Of a stretch of 64,000 nucleotides of DNA, positions 28,703 through 37,935 are shown piece after piece. The DNA is taken from NCBI RefSeq assembly GCF_900116065.1, contig NZ_FOZV01000005.1:222929-286928 (forward strand). The letters are read 5' to 3'. Positions within the stretch are counted from its first letter, which is position 1. Each line of letters starts with the position of its first letter. This DNA is from Brevundimonas viscosa. Its GTDB lineage: Bacteria > Pseudomonadota > Alphaproteobacteria > Caulobacterales > Caulobacteraceae. The notes beneath the pieces are model-generated. The model made no database searches and was not told the DNA's origin. It saw only the letters and a list, made by a program, of their open reading frames with translations. A program made the position numbers and the translations under genes.

Positions 28703-29137
28703 ATGGTCGCGAAGATCACGGTGGCGGAAGGCGAGTTCGCGGGCTGGCAGACCTACGACCTGCACGGCACCTTCGACCAGGTGGTCGGGCCCTTCTATTT
28801 CAAGCCGGACCCCGATGGGCGGATGCGCTGCGCCTTCCGCGCCGAGCCCAAGCACATGAACGCCGGCGGCCGGATGCACGGCGGCTGCCTGATGACCTTC
28901 GCCGACATCGCCCTGTTCCAGACCGCCTACCAGGAGATGGAGGGCGCCTCGGGGGTGACCGTGTCGCTGGATTCGACCTTTATCGACGGGGCGTACGTCG
29001 GCGACCTGGTCGAGGCGACCGGCGAGGTGGTGCGGGCCGGCAAGAGCCTGATCTTCGTGCGCGGCCAGATCAACGTGGGCGAGCGCATCCTGATGACCTT
29101 CTCGGGCGTGATCCGGAAGTTCACGCCGCGGGGCTGA
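28703..29137 (+). CDS. PaaI-type hotdog-fold thioesterase
   Basis: 144 aa from ATG 28703, after an AAGGCGGAG site. The hotdog motif is HMNAGGRMHGGCLMTFADIALFQTA, followed by TVSLDSTFIDGAYVGDLVEATGEVVRAGKSLIFVRGQI. These enzymes cleave acyl-CoA thioesters; the acyl specificity is not evident. Its 3' end overlaps the 3' end of the convergent TetR gene by 17 bases. Confidence 0.88.
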   Translation: MVAKITVAEGEFAGWQTYDLHGTFDQVVGPFYFKPDPDGRMRCAFRAEPKHMNAGGRMHGGCLMTFADIALFQTAYQEMEGASGVTVSLDSTFIDGAYVGDLVEATGEVVRAGKSLIFVRGQINVGERILMTFSGVIRKFTPRG

Positions 29138-29768
29138 GTTTTCCGTCGTCCTGGGCTGCGGCCGGTTCGCCGTCGATCAGGTCCTGGAGGATCACAGCCA
29201 TCTGGTCCGCCATCCGCTCGCACTGCCCGGCGTCCATGCCGTAGCCGCCGGTGACCTCGCGGGTCACGGCCATGCCCTTGATCAGGGCCGCGGCCAGTCG
29301 GGCGCGCACGGGGGCGTCGTGCCCCCCGACCCATTCGGCGAAGGGACCGTAGAAGCGGCGATTGGCCGAGCGCTGCACCAGCTCCATCGCCTTGGTCGAG
29401 GAGATCGAGCGCAGCAGGATCAGCAGGCCCTTCAGCTTGCTTTCGCTCTTGGCCTGGAAGATGACCTCGCGGGCGACGCGGCGGCCGAAGGTGGAGCGGT
29501 CGCCGGCCATGAGGTCGGCGCCGTTGTCACAGCTGTCGAGCACGGCCTCGAAGAGGTCTTCCTTGGAGCCGAAGTAGCGGGACACCAGGGCCGCGTCGAC
29601 GCCCACGTCGCCGGCGATGTCGCGCATGCCGACATCGTCATAGCTCTCGCGCGCGAATCGTTCGCGCGCGGCGTTGAGGATGGCGGCGCGGGTCGCCTCG
29701 GCGTTCCTCGGCCGGGGCGCGACATGGCAAAACAAAGACTTGGCTCCCTGAATAGCCCCATCGCCCAT
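29121..29768 (-). CDS. TetR-family repressor of the RND pump
   Basis: 215 aa. The N-terminal HTH is RAAILNAARERFARESYDDVGMRDIAGDVGVDAALVSRYFGSKEDLFEAV. The C-terminal ligand domain follows. Divergent transcription from the RND adaptor and an inverted repeat over the intergenic promoter suggest it represses the efflux operon. The ATG at 29768 has no clear ribosome-binding site; an in-frame TTG 11 codons inside (after GGGAG) is an alternative start. Confidence 0.85.
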   Translation of the reverse strand: MGDGAIQGAKSLFCHVAPRPRNAEATRAAILNAARERFARESYDDVGMRDIAGDVGVDAALVSRYFGSKEDLFEAVLDSCDNGADLMAGDRSTFGRRVAREVIFQAKSESKLKGLLILLRSISSTKAMELVQRSANRRFYGPFAEWVGGHDAPVRARLAAALIKGMAVTREVTGGYGMDAGQCERMADQMAVILQDLIDGEPAAAQDDGKLSPAA

Positions 29769-29770
29769 AT

Positions 29771-29798
29771 GGCTTTGTCATCACCCGTTGACAAGGCC
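29771..29798. promoter_or_regulatory. Inverted repeat, candidate TetR operator
   Basis: ggctttgtca-N8-tgacaaggcc, 9 of 10 bases symmetric. It overlaps the -35 element of the promoter facing the RND operon and lies at the edge of the tetR start, the arrangement expected of an auto-regulated TetR operator. Confidence 0.6.
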
Positions 29799-29816
29799 AA
29801 TCGCGATCACCATTAA
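29788..29816 (+). promoter_or_regulatory. Candidate sigma-70 promoter for the RND operon
   Basis: TTGACA (29788-29793), 17-bp spacer, CATTAA (29811-29816). The -35 element is perfect and the -10 is weak. Transcription would start about 80 bases before the adaptor gene. Confidence 0.5.
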
Positions 29817-29903
29817 GTCACCGGGCGTTGACTAGCGGCTTCCTCCCCGATCGCCGCCGGTCGACAAGACAGGGATTTTTCTCCCCACTCGGAGACTCGC
29901 TTC

Positions 29904-31100
29904 ATGCGCACGGTGAAGATCGTGGCCGCGTCCGCCCTCGTGGCGGTCGCGCTCTATGGCTGTTCCCCCAGGAGCGAGGCGCAGGCGCCGCCGGCGCCTG
30001 CCGTCACCGTGGCCACGCCGCTGGTGCAGACGGTGCAGGACTGGGACGAGTTCACCGGCCGCTTCGAAGCGACCCAGTCGGTGGAGGTGCGCGCCCGCGT
30101 CGGGGGCTACATCTCCGGCGTGCATTTCCGCGACGGCGACCACGTCCGGCGCGGCCAGCTGCTGTTCACCCTCGACCCCCGTCCGGCGCAGGCGGCGCTG
30201 GCCTCGGCCCGCGCGCAACTGTCGCAGGCCCAGGCCCAGCTGACGCTCGCCCGCAGCGAATTGGCCCGGGCCGAAACCCTGCTGGAATCGCAGGCCATCT
30301 CCCAGGCCGAGGTCGACACCCGTCGCGGCGCCCTGCAAACGGCCGAGGCGGCGATCGCCGCCGCCAACGCCAATGTCCGCGCCCGCCAGCTGGATCTGGA
30401 GTTCACCCGCGTCACCGCCCCGATCTCCGGGCGGGTGTCGGATCGCCGGGTCGACCCCGGCAACCTGGTGGCGGGCGGCTCTTCGGCCGCCGACGTGCTG
30501 ACTACGGTGGTCTCCAGCGCCCCGATCCACTTCGTCTTCGACGGCTCGGAAGCGGTGCTGCTGAAGTATCAGCGGCAGGCGCGCCAGGGCGCGGCGCCGA
30601 TCCAGGTGCGGCTGCAGGATGAAACCGGTTTCAGCCGGTCGGGCACGCTCGACTTCACCGACAACGCCGTCGACACCGCGTCGGGCGTGATCCGGCTGCG
30701 GGCTGTGATCCCCAACGCCGACGGCTTCCTGAAGCCCGGCATGTTCGGCCAGGCGCGCCTCGCCGGCGCGGGGACCTACGAGGCCATGCTGGTGCCCGAC
30801 GCGGCGATCGGCACCGACCAGGCCCGCCGCATCGTCTATGTGGTCGCCGCCGACGGCTCCGTGGCGCCGCGGCCGGTGGAGCTGGGCCCGCTCGTCGACG
30901 GTCTGCGCGTGGTCCGCTCGGGCCTGCGCCCGACCGACCGGGTGATCATCAACGGCGTCCAGCGCATCCAGGCGCCGGGCATGAAGGTGCAGGCCCGCAA
31001 CGGCCTCATCCAGCCGGCGGCGCAGCAGAACCAGACCCCTGTGACCCGGCCGGCGCCGGCCTCGACCGCCACCTTCGCCAACAGCCTGTCGGGCGACTGA
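29904..31100 (+). CDS. RND efflux periplasmic adaptor (AcrA/MexA family)
   Basis: 398 aa. The signal peptide ends in a lipobox (VALYGC), so it is an inner-membrane-anchored lipoprotein. The lipoyl-like halves VEVRARVGGYISGVHFRDGDHVRRGQLLFTLD and DLEFTRVTAPISGRVSDRRVDPGNLV flank a coiled coil (AQAQLTLARSELARAETLLESQAISQAEVDTR). The C-terminal beta-barrel and membrane-proximal domains are present. It connects the permease and the outer-membrane channel. Confidence 0.95.
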   Translation: MRTVKIVAASALVAVALYGCSPRSEAQAPPAPAVTVATPLVQTVQDWDEFTGRFEATQSVEVRARVGGYISGVHFRDGDHVRRGQLLFTLDPRPAQAALASARAQLSQAQAQLTLARSELARAETLLESQAISQAEVDTRRGALQTAEAAIAAANANVRARQLDLEFTRVTAPISGRVSDRRVDPGNLVAGGSSAADVLTTVVSSAPIHFVFDGSEAVLLKYQRQARQGAAPIQVRLQDETGFSRSGTLDFTDNAVDTASGVIRLRAVIPNADGFLKPGMFGQARLAGAGTYEAMLVPDAAIGTDQARRIVYVVAADGSVAPRPVELGPLVDGLRVVRSGLRPTDRVIINGVQRIQAPGMKVQARNGLIQPAAQQNQTPVTRPAPASTATFANSLSGD

Positions 31101-31104
31101 GCCG

Positions 31105-34100
31105 ATGAACATCTCCCGCTTCTTCATCGACCGGCCGATCTTCGCGGCCGTGATCTCGGTGTTCATCACCCTGATGGGGGTGTTCGCCTACCCGCTGCTG
31201 CCGCTGTCGCAGTATCCGGAGATCGCGCCGCCGACGATCACCATCAACACCGCCTATCCGGGCGCCTCGGCCGAGACACTGGCCGAGACCGTCGCCGCGC
31301 CCATCGAGCAGGAGGTCAACGGCGTCGAGGGGATGCTGTACCTGTCGTCCTCGTCCACCTCGGACGGGGCGGTGGCGATCACCGTCACCTTCAACCCGGG
31401 CACCGACCTGGACGCGGCCCAGGTGCTGGTCCAGAACCGCGTCGCCCTGGCCGAGCCGCGCCTGCCCGAACAGGTCCGCCAGATCGGCGTGACCGTGAAC
31501 AAGCAGGAATCGGGCTTCCTGATGATCCTGGGGCTGACCTCCCCGGATCGCAGCCTCGATAACGACTACGTCGGCAACTACGCCCAGTCGGTGCTGCGCG
31601 ACCGGCTGCTGCGCGTCGAGGGCGTCGGCAACGTCCAGGTGTTCGGCGGCGGCAACTATTCGATGCGCGTGTGGATCGACCCGGCCAAGGCCGCCGCGCG
31701 CAACCTGACGGGGCCGGACATCGTCGCCGCCCTGCGCGCCCAGAACGTCCAGGCCGCGGCCGGCGCCATCGGCCAGCCGCCGTTCGCCACCAACGCTTCG
31801 GCCTTCCAGCTGCCGGTGCAGGTGCAGGGCCGCCTGAGCGATCCCGAGCAGTTCAACGACATCGTCCTCAAGACCGACGCCGAGGGCCGCGTGACCCGCG
31901 TGCGCGACGTGGCGCGGGTCGAGCTCGGCGCCCAGGACTACGGCATCCGCGGCTTCTTCGACGGTCAGCGCGGCGTCGGCATCGCCATCATCCAGCAGCC
32001 GGGCGCCAACGCCCTCGGCACCGCCGAGCGGGTGCTGGAGGAGATCGAGGCCGTCCGTCCCGACCTGCCGCAGGGCATGGACGTTCACATCGCCTACAAT
32101 CCGACCGAGTTCGTCGCCGCTTCGGTGGAGTCGGTGCAGCACACCCTGTTCGAGGCGGTGATCCTCGTCGTGCTGGTGGTCATCGTCTTCCTGCAGACCT
32201 GGCGCGCGGCGATCATCCCGATCGTGGCCATCCCGGTGGCGCTGGTGGCGACCTTCGCCGTCCAGCTGATGCTCGGCTTCTCGATCAACTCGCTGTCGCT
32301 GTTCGCCCTGGTGCTGGCCGTCGGCATCGTGGTCGACGACGCCATCGTCGTGGTCGAGAACGTCGAGCGCTACATCCGCCAGGGGCTGACCCCGCGCGAG
32401 GCCGCCCATCGCTCGATGGAGGAGGTCTCCGGCGCCCTGATCGCCATTGGCCTGGTGCTGGTCTCGGTGTTCGTGCCGACCATGTTCGTACCGGGCATCC
32501 CGGGCATCTTCTATCGCGAGTTCGCCATCGTCATCTCGACGGCGGCGGTGGTGTCGCTGCTGGTGTCGCTGACCCTGTCGCCGGCCATGGCCGCCCTGCT
32601 GCTCAAGCCGCACAAGGCGCACGACGACCATGCGCGCAAGCCGGGCCTGCTGGGCACGATCGTGCACTACGGCGGCTGGGCCGGCCGGCAGTTCAACGAG
32701 GGCTTCGACTGGCTGTCCGACAAGTATGGCCGCCTGACCGCCCGTCTCGTGCGCACCGTCGGCATCGTGCTGGTGGTCTACGTCGGCCTGCTGGCCCTCA
32801 CCGGCTGGCGGCTGATGGACACCCCCTCGGGCTTCATCCCCGAGCAGGACCAGGGCTTCCTGATCGGCGTCGTGCAACTGCCGCCGGGGGCCTCGCTGGA
32901 GCGCACCGAGGCGGTGATGACCCGCGCCTCGGAGATCATCGAGGGCACCGAGGGCGTGGAGGGGATGGTCGCCTTCGCCGGCCTCGACGGCTCCAGCTTC
33001 TCGTTCGGCTCGAACGCCGCGACCATCTTCGTGCGCCTCGACGCCTTCGACGACCGCAAGACGGCCGAGCAGAGCGCCGCGGCGCTGGCCGGCGCCATCA
33101 CCGGCGCCACCTACGGCATCGAGGACGCCAACATCTTCGTCATCGCCCCGCCCGCGGTGCAGGGGCTGGGCAACGGCAACGGCTTCCAGTTGATGGTGCA
33201 GGACCGCACCGGCGCCGGCTATCGCGCGCTGGAAGGCGCCACCTTCGCGATGATGGGAGCCGCCGCCCAGGCGCCGGACCAGGTGCAGCAGGTGTTCTCG
33301 ACCTACAACACCGGCTCGCCCCGCATCGCCGCCGACGTCGACCGCGACAAGGCGCTGATGATGGGGGTCCAGCCCGCCGACGTGTTCAGCACGCTCGGCG
33401 TCTACCTGGGCTCGTCCTACGTCAACGACTTCAACTTCCTCGGCCGCACCTTCCGGGTGACGGCCCAGGCGGAGCCGACGGCGCGCGACGACATCGCCGA
33501 CATCGCCAACCTGAAGACCCGCTCGGCCTCGGGCGCCATGGTGCCGATCGGCTCGGTGGCCACCCTGCGCGAGGACTCCGGCCCCGCCCGGGTGGTGCGC
33601 TACAACCTGTTCCCGGCTTCCGAACTGCAGGGCCAGGCGGCGCCGGGAGTCTCCTCGGGCCAGGCGATCGCCACCATGGAGCAGCTGGCCGAGGCCACCC
33701 TGCCGCCGGGCTTCTCCTACGAGTGGACCGGTCTGGCGCTGCAGGAGAAGGCGTCGGCCGGCGGCGCCACCGTGGTCTTCGCCCTCGCCGTCGTCTTCGT
33801 CTTCCTGGTGCTGGCGGCGCAGTACGAGGCCTTCACCCTCCCGCTGGCGGTCGTGCTGATCGTGCCGATGTGCATCCTCGCGGCCATGCTGGGCATCAAC
33901 CTGCGCGGGCTGGACAACAACATCCTCGTCCAGATCGGCCTGGTGGTGCTGATCGCGCTGGCGGCCAAGAACGCCATCCTGATCGTCGAGTTCGCCAAGC
34001 AGGCCGAGGACGAGGGGCTGAACCGCTGGGACGCCGCCGTGCGCGCCGCGCGGACCCGCCTGCGCCCGATCCTGATGACCTCCTTCGCCTTCATCTTCGG

Positions 34101-34353
34101 CGTCGTGCCGCTGATGCTGGCCACCGGGCCGGGCGCGGAGATGCGCCAGTCGCTGGGCACCTCGGTGTTCTCGGGGATGCTGGGGGTGACCCTGTTCGGC
34201 CTGATCTTCACCCCCGTCTTCTACGTGATCTGCCGGTGGCTGGCCTCGAAGATGCCCAAGGCGCCGGAGAAGGACCGCACCGTCCCGACCACCGAAGGCC
34301 TGCCCCCCCACCTCGAAGCCCAGTCCGCCTCGCCGCGGACGGGAGACGCCTGA
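31105..34353 (+). CDS. RND multidrug efflux permease (AcrB/MexB, HAE1)
   Basis: 1082 aa, the length of HAE1 transporters, starting MNISRFFIDRPIFAAVIS. It exchanges protons for hydrophobic drugs and passes them to the tripartite channel. The proton-relay residues are visible as VGIVVDDAIVVVENVERY (TM4 Asp pair) and ALAAKNAILIVEFAKQ (TM10 Lys). The porter-domain pairs and twelve transmembrane helices are intact. It starts four bases after the adaptor stop and its own stop shares a base with the next start. Confidence 0.97.
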   Translation: MNISRFFIDRPIFAAVISVFITLMGVFAYPLLPLSQYPEIAPPTITINTAYPGASAETLAETVAAPIEQEVNGVEGMLYLSSSSTSDGAVAITVTFNPGTDLDAAQVLVQNRVALAEPRLPEQVRQIGVTVNKQESGFLMILGLTSPDRSLDNDYVGNYAQSVLRDRLLRVEGVGNVQVFGGGNYSMRVWIDPAKAAARNLTGPDIVAALRAQNVQAAAGAIGQPPFATNASAFQLPVQVQGRLSDPEQFNDIVLKTDAEGRVTRVRDVARVELGAQDYGIRGFFDGQRGVGIAIIQQPGANALGTAERVLEEIEAVRPDLPQGMDVHIAYNPTEFVAASVESVQHTLFEAVILVVLVVIVFLQTWRAAIIPIVAIPVALVATFAVQLMLGFSINSLSLFALVLAVGIVVDDAIVVVENVERYIRQGLTPREAAHRSMEEVSGALIAIGLVLVSVFVPTMFVPGIPGIFYREFAIVISTAAVVSLLVSLTLSPAMAALLLKPHKAHDDHARKPGLLGTIVHYGGWAGRQFNEGFDWLSDKYGRLTARLVRTVGIVLVVYVGLLALTGWRLMDTPSGFIPEQDQGFLIGVVQLPPGASLERTEAVMTRASEIIEGTEGVEGMVAFAGLDGSSFSFGSNAATIFVRLDAFDDRKTAEQSAAALAGAITGATYGIEDANIFVIAPPAVQGLGNGNGFQLMVQDRTGAGYRALEGATFAMMGAAAQAPDQVQQVFSTYNTGSPRIAADVDRDKALMMGVQPADVFSTLGVYLGSSYVNDFNFLGRTFRVTAQAEPTARDDIADIANLKTRSASGAMVPIGSVATLREDSGPARVVRYNLFPASELQGQAAPGVSSGQAIATMEQLAEATLPPGFSYEWTGLALQEKASAGGATVVFALAVVFVFLVLAAQYEAFTLPLAVVLIVPMCILAAMLGINLRGLDNNILVQIGLVVLIALAAKNAILIVEFAKQAEDEGLNRWDAAVRAARTRLRPILMTSFAFIFGVVPLMLATGPGAEMRQSLGTSVFSGMLGVTLFGLIFTPVFYVICRWLASKMPKAPEKDRTVPTTEGLPPHLEAQSASPRTGDA

Positions 34354-35786
34354 TGATCCACCGACCCTCTCTCCGGTTCCTGACCGCAACCGCCGGCGCC
34401 AGTCTCCTCCTGGCCTCGTGCGCGGTCGGGCCGAAGGCGCCCGACGCCGCCCTTCCCCCCCAGGCGTCGGGCGCCTTCATCGGCGCCGCCACCCCCGCCG
34501 TATCCGCCGAAGCGGCGCGCGACGACTGGTGGCGGCTGTACCAGGACCCGGCGCTGGACGGCTTGGTCGCCGAAGCGCTGACCAACAACAACGAGCTCGA
34601 GGCGGCGGCCGCCAACCTGCGTCGCGTCCGCGCGGCGCTTGGCGAGGCGCGCACCGCCCGCCTGCCGGGGACCACGACGACCGCCGGCTTCAGCACCGGC
34701 CGTCCCTCGGCGGCGACCGTGCCGGGGCTTCCCGCCGGAACCGAGGCCCCGGAGACGGACACCTACGACGTCGGCCTGGACGTCGCCTACGAGGTCGACC
34801 TGTTCGGCCGGGTCGGGTCGGTGATCCGCGCCGCCCGCGCCGACGCCGACGCCGCGGCCGCCGCGCTCGACGTGGTCCGCGTCAGCGTCGCCGCCGAGAC
34901 CGCCCGCGCCTACGCCGACGCCTGCTCGGCCAACGCCCGCATCGACGTGGCCCAACGCACCGTCGAGCTGCAAACCCGGACGATGGAGCTGACCCGGACG
35001 CTTCTGGACGCCGGTTCGGGCAACGGCCTGGACGTCGCCCGCGCCCGTTCGGCGCTGGAGACCACCCGCGCCTCCCTGCCGCCGCTGCGCGCCGCCCGCG
35101 ACGGCGCCCTGTTCCGCCTCGCCACCCTGACCGGCCGCACGCCGGCGGAGAGCAGCGCGGCGGCGCGGAGCTGCGCCCGGCCGCCGCAGCTGACGCAGCC
35201 GATCCCGGCCGGCGACGGGGCGCGGCTGCTGGCCCGTCGTCCCGACGTGCGCCGGGCCGAGCGGGAGCTCGTCGCCGCCGCCGCCCGCGTCAACGTGGCG
35301 ACGGCCGACCTGTTTCCGCGCGTCACCCTCGGCGGCGGCCTCGGCGCCACGGCCCTCGAGGCCGGCGGGCTGGGCGACAGCGAGAACTTCCGCTTCAGCG
35401 TCGGCCCGCTGATCAGCTGGTCCTTCCCCAACGTCTTCGCCGCCCGGGCGCGGATCGAGCAGGCCGATGCGGCCTCCGAGGCGGCGCTGGCGCGCTTCGA
35501 CCAGACGGTGCTGGTCGCCCTGCAGGAGACCGAGACGGCGCTGGCTGATTACGCCAACGAACTGGACCGTCGCGCCGCCCTGCAGGCCGCCCGCGACCAG
35601 GCCGCCGAGGCGGCGCGGCTGTCGCGGCTGCGCTTCGACGCCGGCGCGGACAGCTTCCTGTCGGTGCTCGACGCGGAACGGACCCTCGCCGCCGCCGACG
35701 CCCAGCTGGCCGCCTCGGACGCGCTGGTCACCACCTACCAGATCGCCCTGTTCAAGGCGCTGGCGGGCGGGTGGAGCGAGGGCTGA
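34353..35786 (+). CDS. RND outer-membrane channel lipoprotein (OprM/NodT family)
   Basis: 477 aa. The signal peptide ends in the lipobox LLLASC, followed by AVGPKAPD, as in OprM-type factors. Two TolC-like halves are visible (LVAEALTNNNELEAAAANLRRVRAALGEAR and later ADLFPRVTLGGGLGATALEAG). A trimeric alpha/beta barrel across the outer membrane is expected. It is the last gene of the efflux operon; the accessory island begins directly after it. Confidence 0.94.
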   Translation: MIHRPSLRFLTATAGASLLLASCAVGPKAPDAALPPQASGAFIGAATPAVSAEAARDDWWRLYQDPALDGLVAEALTNNNELEAAAANLRRVRAALGEARTARLPGTTTTAGFSTGRPSAATVPGLPAGTEAPETDTYDVGLDVAYEVDLFGRVGSVIRAARADADAAAAALDVVRVSVAAETARAYADACSANARIDVAQRTVELQTRTMELTRTLLDAGSGNGLDVARARSALETTRASLPPLRAARDGALFRLATLTGRTPAESSAAARSCARPPQLTQPIPAGDGARLLARRPDVRRAERELVAAAARVNVATADLFPRVTLGGGLGATALEAGGLGDSENFRFSVGPLISWSFPNVFAARARIEQADAASEAALARFDQTVLVALQETETALADYANELDRRAALQAARDQAAEAARLSRLRFDAGADSFLSVLDAERTLAAADAQLAASDALVTTYQIALFKALAGGWSEG

Positions 35787-35799
35787 GCCGGCGGGCTCG

Positions 35800-36260
35800 C
35801 CGGAGAGGCGTCAGGCTGACGGCCGGGTGCAAGGCGGCCGCCGATGCCCAAGGTGTTCTCTTCGATGACAGCCGCAACCTGATCGACATAGCCTGCTGTG
35901 CTCCCCGCGAGGCCGGCGAGGGCCTTGCTCACAGCGACCCGCTCGGCCAGGATGGATGACACATCGTCGAGGGAAGCCAGTCCCGGACCGCCGCCGATCG
36001 AAGCAACAGCGAATAGGTCTTCGCATGTGCGTCGGTGTTCGACACGACGATATTGAAGACGAGGTGATCCAGGAGGGCGAGCGCGTCGAGCGGCGGAGGG
36101 CTCCGCCCGGTCCCGAACAGGGTCGCCAGGCCGCCCCCGGAGCGTGCCGCGCTCATATTCCGGCCAAGCGGCACCCCATCCGCCTGTGCGGAGTCATCCT
36201 GCGGGTTTCTCTGGAGTTCGCCGGCCGGCGTGATGCGCCACCCACGGGTCAGCCTTCCCC
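35800..36260 (-). pseudogene. Relic of a HipA-family kinase (C-terminal half)
   Basis: On the minus strand one frame reads DDSAQADGVPLGRNMSAARSGGGLATLFGTGRSPPPLDALALLDHLVFNIVVSNTDAHAKTYSLLL, which matches the HipA C-domain (QEDFxQALGVP, LxxxFG, FNxLxxNTDAHAKNxSLLL). After RDWLPS a frameshift moves the match to a second frame (GLASLDDVSSILAERVAVSKALAGLAG). The N-terminal ~200 residues are missing. The gene is therefore truncated and frameshifted. HipA phosphorylates GltX in toxin-antitoxin systems; no HipB antitoxin gene is visible here. Confidence 0.75.
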
Positions 36261-36276
36261 TCGGAGCGCACGACAT

Positions 36277-36372
36277 AAAAAACTAGAAATGATGCGCCAC
36301 GAAAAACTAGGAAGCGCGCAGCGTAAAACACTAAAAATCGCGCAACTTGTAAAACTAGATGTGCTACAGCGC
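36277..36372. repeat. Four tandem 24-bp repeats upstream of fic
   Basis: The core AAAACTAG occurs at 36279, 36303 and 36351, with a variant AACACTAA at 36327, at exact 24-bp spacing. The block is AT-rich against its surroundings and ends about 20 bases before the Fic start. Read on the plus strand in one frame it gives four 8-residue units (for example EKLGSAQR and VKLDVLQR). It may be an operator for the N-terminal AbiEi-like domain of the Fic protein. Confidence 0.8.
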
Positions 36373-36393
36373 CGGGCTTGAGAGGCCATTATC

Positions 36394-37935
36394 ATGCCCG
36401 TTGCCAACGAGAAGCTCGCTGCCGCCCTTGAGAGCCTGAATAAGGTGCAGGAGGGCGGACGCGTGGCGATCCGGTCGAAATACCTGACGCGCCTCACGCG
36501 CGAACTGCTGCTTAAGCACGGCTTCCTGCAGCCTGTGATCAAGGGCTGGTACGTACCCGCGATGCCGAGTGGCGGGCCAGGAGAGACCACGGCTTGGTAC
36601 ACCGCCTTCTGGCAGTTTTGCCGCGACTACCTGGCGGAGCGGTTCGGCGCGAACTGGACGCTGACACCGGAACAGTCCCTGATCCTTCACGCCGGCAACT
36701 TCACCGTCCCGCGCCAACTGCTCGTCCGCGCGCCTGCTGCGAACAATCAACCCACCCAGCTTATCCACGGTACGTCGATCTTCGAGACCGCGCTCGCTCT
36801 GCCGCCCCCGGATGAACGCACCGAAGCGAGCGGCTTGCGCCTCTACTCGCCTGAGGCGGCGCTTGTCGCAGCGACGGCCGGCTTCTTCGAAACTCACCCG
36901 ACCGAGGCGCGCACGGTGCTGGCCATCCAGCGCGACGCCTCAGCCGTGTTGGCCCTGCTCCTGCGCGGCGGACATTCTGTGGTCGCGGGGCGCCTGGCGG
37001 GCGCGTTCCGCAACATAGGGCGAGACCGCGAAGCAGATGCGATCCTGACCGCCATGAAGGCTGCCGATCACACGGTCCGGGAAACAGACCCGTTCATCGA
37101 CGGCCGGCCTCGCGTCCCTTATCGGCGCGACCCGTCACCCTATGTGCAGCGGCTGCGGCTGCTCTGGGAACGAATGCGCGATGACGTCGCGGGGCGGCTG
37201 CCGCCCGAGCGGGTGCTGCCCAATGACGTCGACGTCTATCTGCGGGAGGTCGACGCGCTCTACGTCACCGACGCCTACCACTCACTGTCTATCGAGGGGT
37301 ATCGCGTCAGTCCCGAACTGATCGAGAGAGTGCGCTCGGGGCAGTGGAATCCGCAGGCCCACGTGCAGGACCGGGATTTTGAGAACGGTCTGGCGGCCCG
37401 CGGCTATTGGCTGGCCTTCCAGGCCGTCCGCCAAAGTTTGACGGACGTGCTCGCAGGCCAGAGCCCCGGTGACGTCGCCGATCGGGATCACCCGGTCTGG
37501 TACCGCGAGATGTTCGCCCCCAAGGTGGCGGCGGGCCTGCTGAAGCCCGAGAACCTGGCCGGCTATCGCAACGGGCCCGTCTACCTCCGTGGATCCCGGC
37601 ACGTTCCCCTGAACGCCGACGCGGTACGGGACGCGATGCCCGCATTCTTTGACCTGTTGCGGGACGAACCCGATCCCGCCGTGCGAGTCGTCCTGGGACA
37701 CTTCATCTACGTCTTCATCCACCCGTACTTCGACGGAAACGGCCGGACCGGACGGTTCCTGATGAATGTGATGACGGCTGCGGCCGGCTACCCATGGACC
37801 GTCATCCCCGTCGAAGAGCGGGAGCGATATATGGCGGCTCTTGAAGCGGCGAGCGTGGATCAGGACATCCGTCCGTTTGCTGATTTCATCGGCGAATGTA
37901 TTCGGCGCGCAAAAGAGATCAGGGCTCCGGCTTAA
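36394..37935 (+). CDS. Class II Fic protein with AbiEi-like N-terminus
   Basis: 513 aa. Fic proteins transfer AMP (or a related group) to target hydroxyls. The catalytic motif HPYFDGNGRTGR is at residues 443-454 and is complete, including the catalytic His. The auto-inhibitory motif S-x-x-x-E-G is at residues 297-302 (SLSIEG), N-terminal to the core, which is the class II arrangement. Residues 1-200 resemble the AbiEi/winged-helix type regulator region (KYLTRLTRELLLKHGFLQPVIKGWYVP, then PEQSLILHAGNFTVPRQLLVRAP). The gene stands in the accessory island behind a HipA relic and a 24-bp repeat block. Confidence 0.85.
   Translation: MPVANEKLAAALESLNKVQEGGRVAIRSKYLTRLTRELLLKHGFLQPVIKGWYVPAMPSGGPGETTAWYTAFWQFCRDYLAERFGANWTLTPEQSLILHAGNFTVPRQLLVRAPAANNQPTQLIHGTSIFETALALPPPDERTEASGLRLYSPEAALVAATAGFFETHPTEARTVLAIQRDASAVLALLLRGGHSVVAGRLAGAFRNIGRDREADAILTAMKAADHTVRETDPFIDGRPRVPYRRDPSPYVQRLRLLWERMRDDVAGRLPPERVLPNDVDVYLREVDALYVTDAYHSLSIEGYRVSPELIERVRSGQWNPQAHVQDRDFENGLAARGYWLAFQAVRQSLTDVLAGQSPGDVADRDHPVWYREMFAPKVAAGLLKPENLAGYRNGPVYLRGSRHVPLNADAVRDAMPAFFDLLRDEPDPAVRVVLGHFIYVFIHPYFDGNGRTGRFLMNVMTAAAGYPWTVIPVEERERYMAALEAASVDQDIRPFADFIGECIRRAKEIRAPA

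Noticed and set aside
31006..34389. Very long minus-strand open frame opposite the RND permease
   Set aside because: It is a shadow of the permease gene, rich in His/Asp/Arg from reading high-GC codons in reverse; the plus strand has a full family match.
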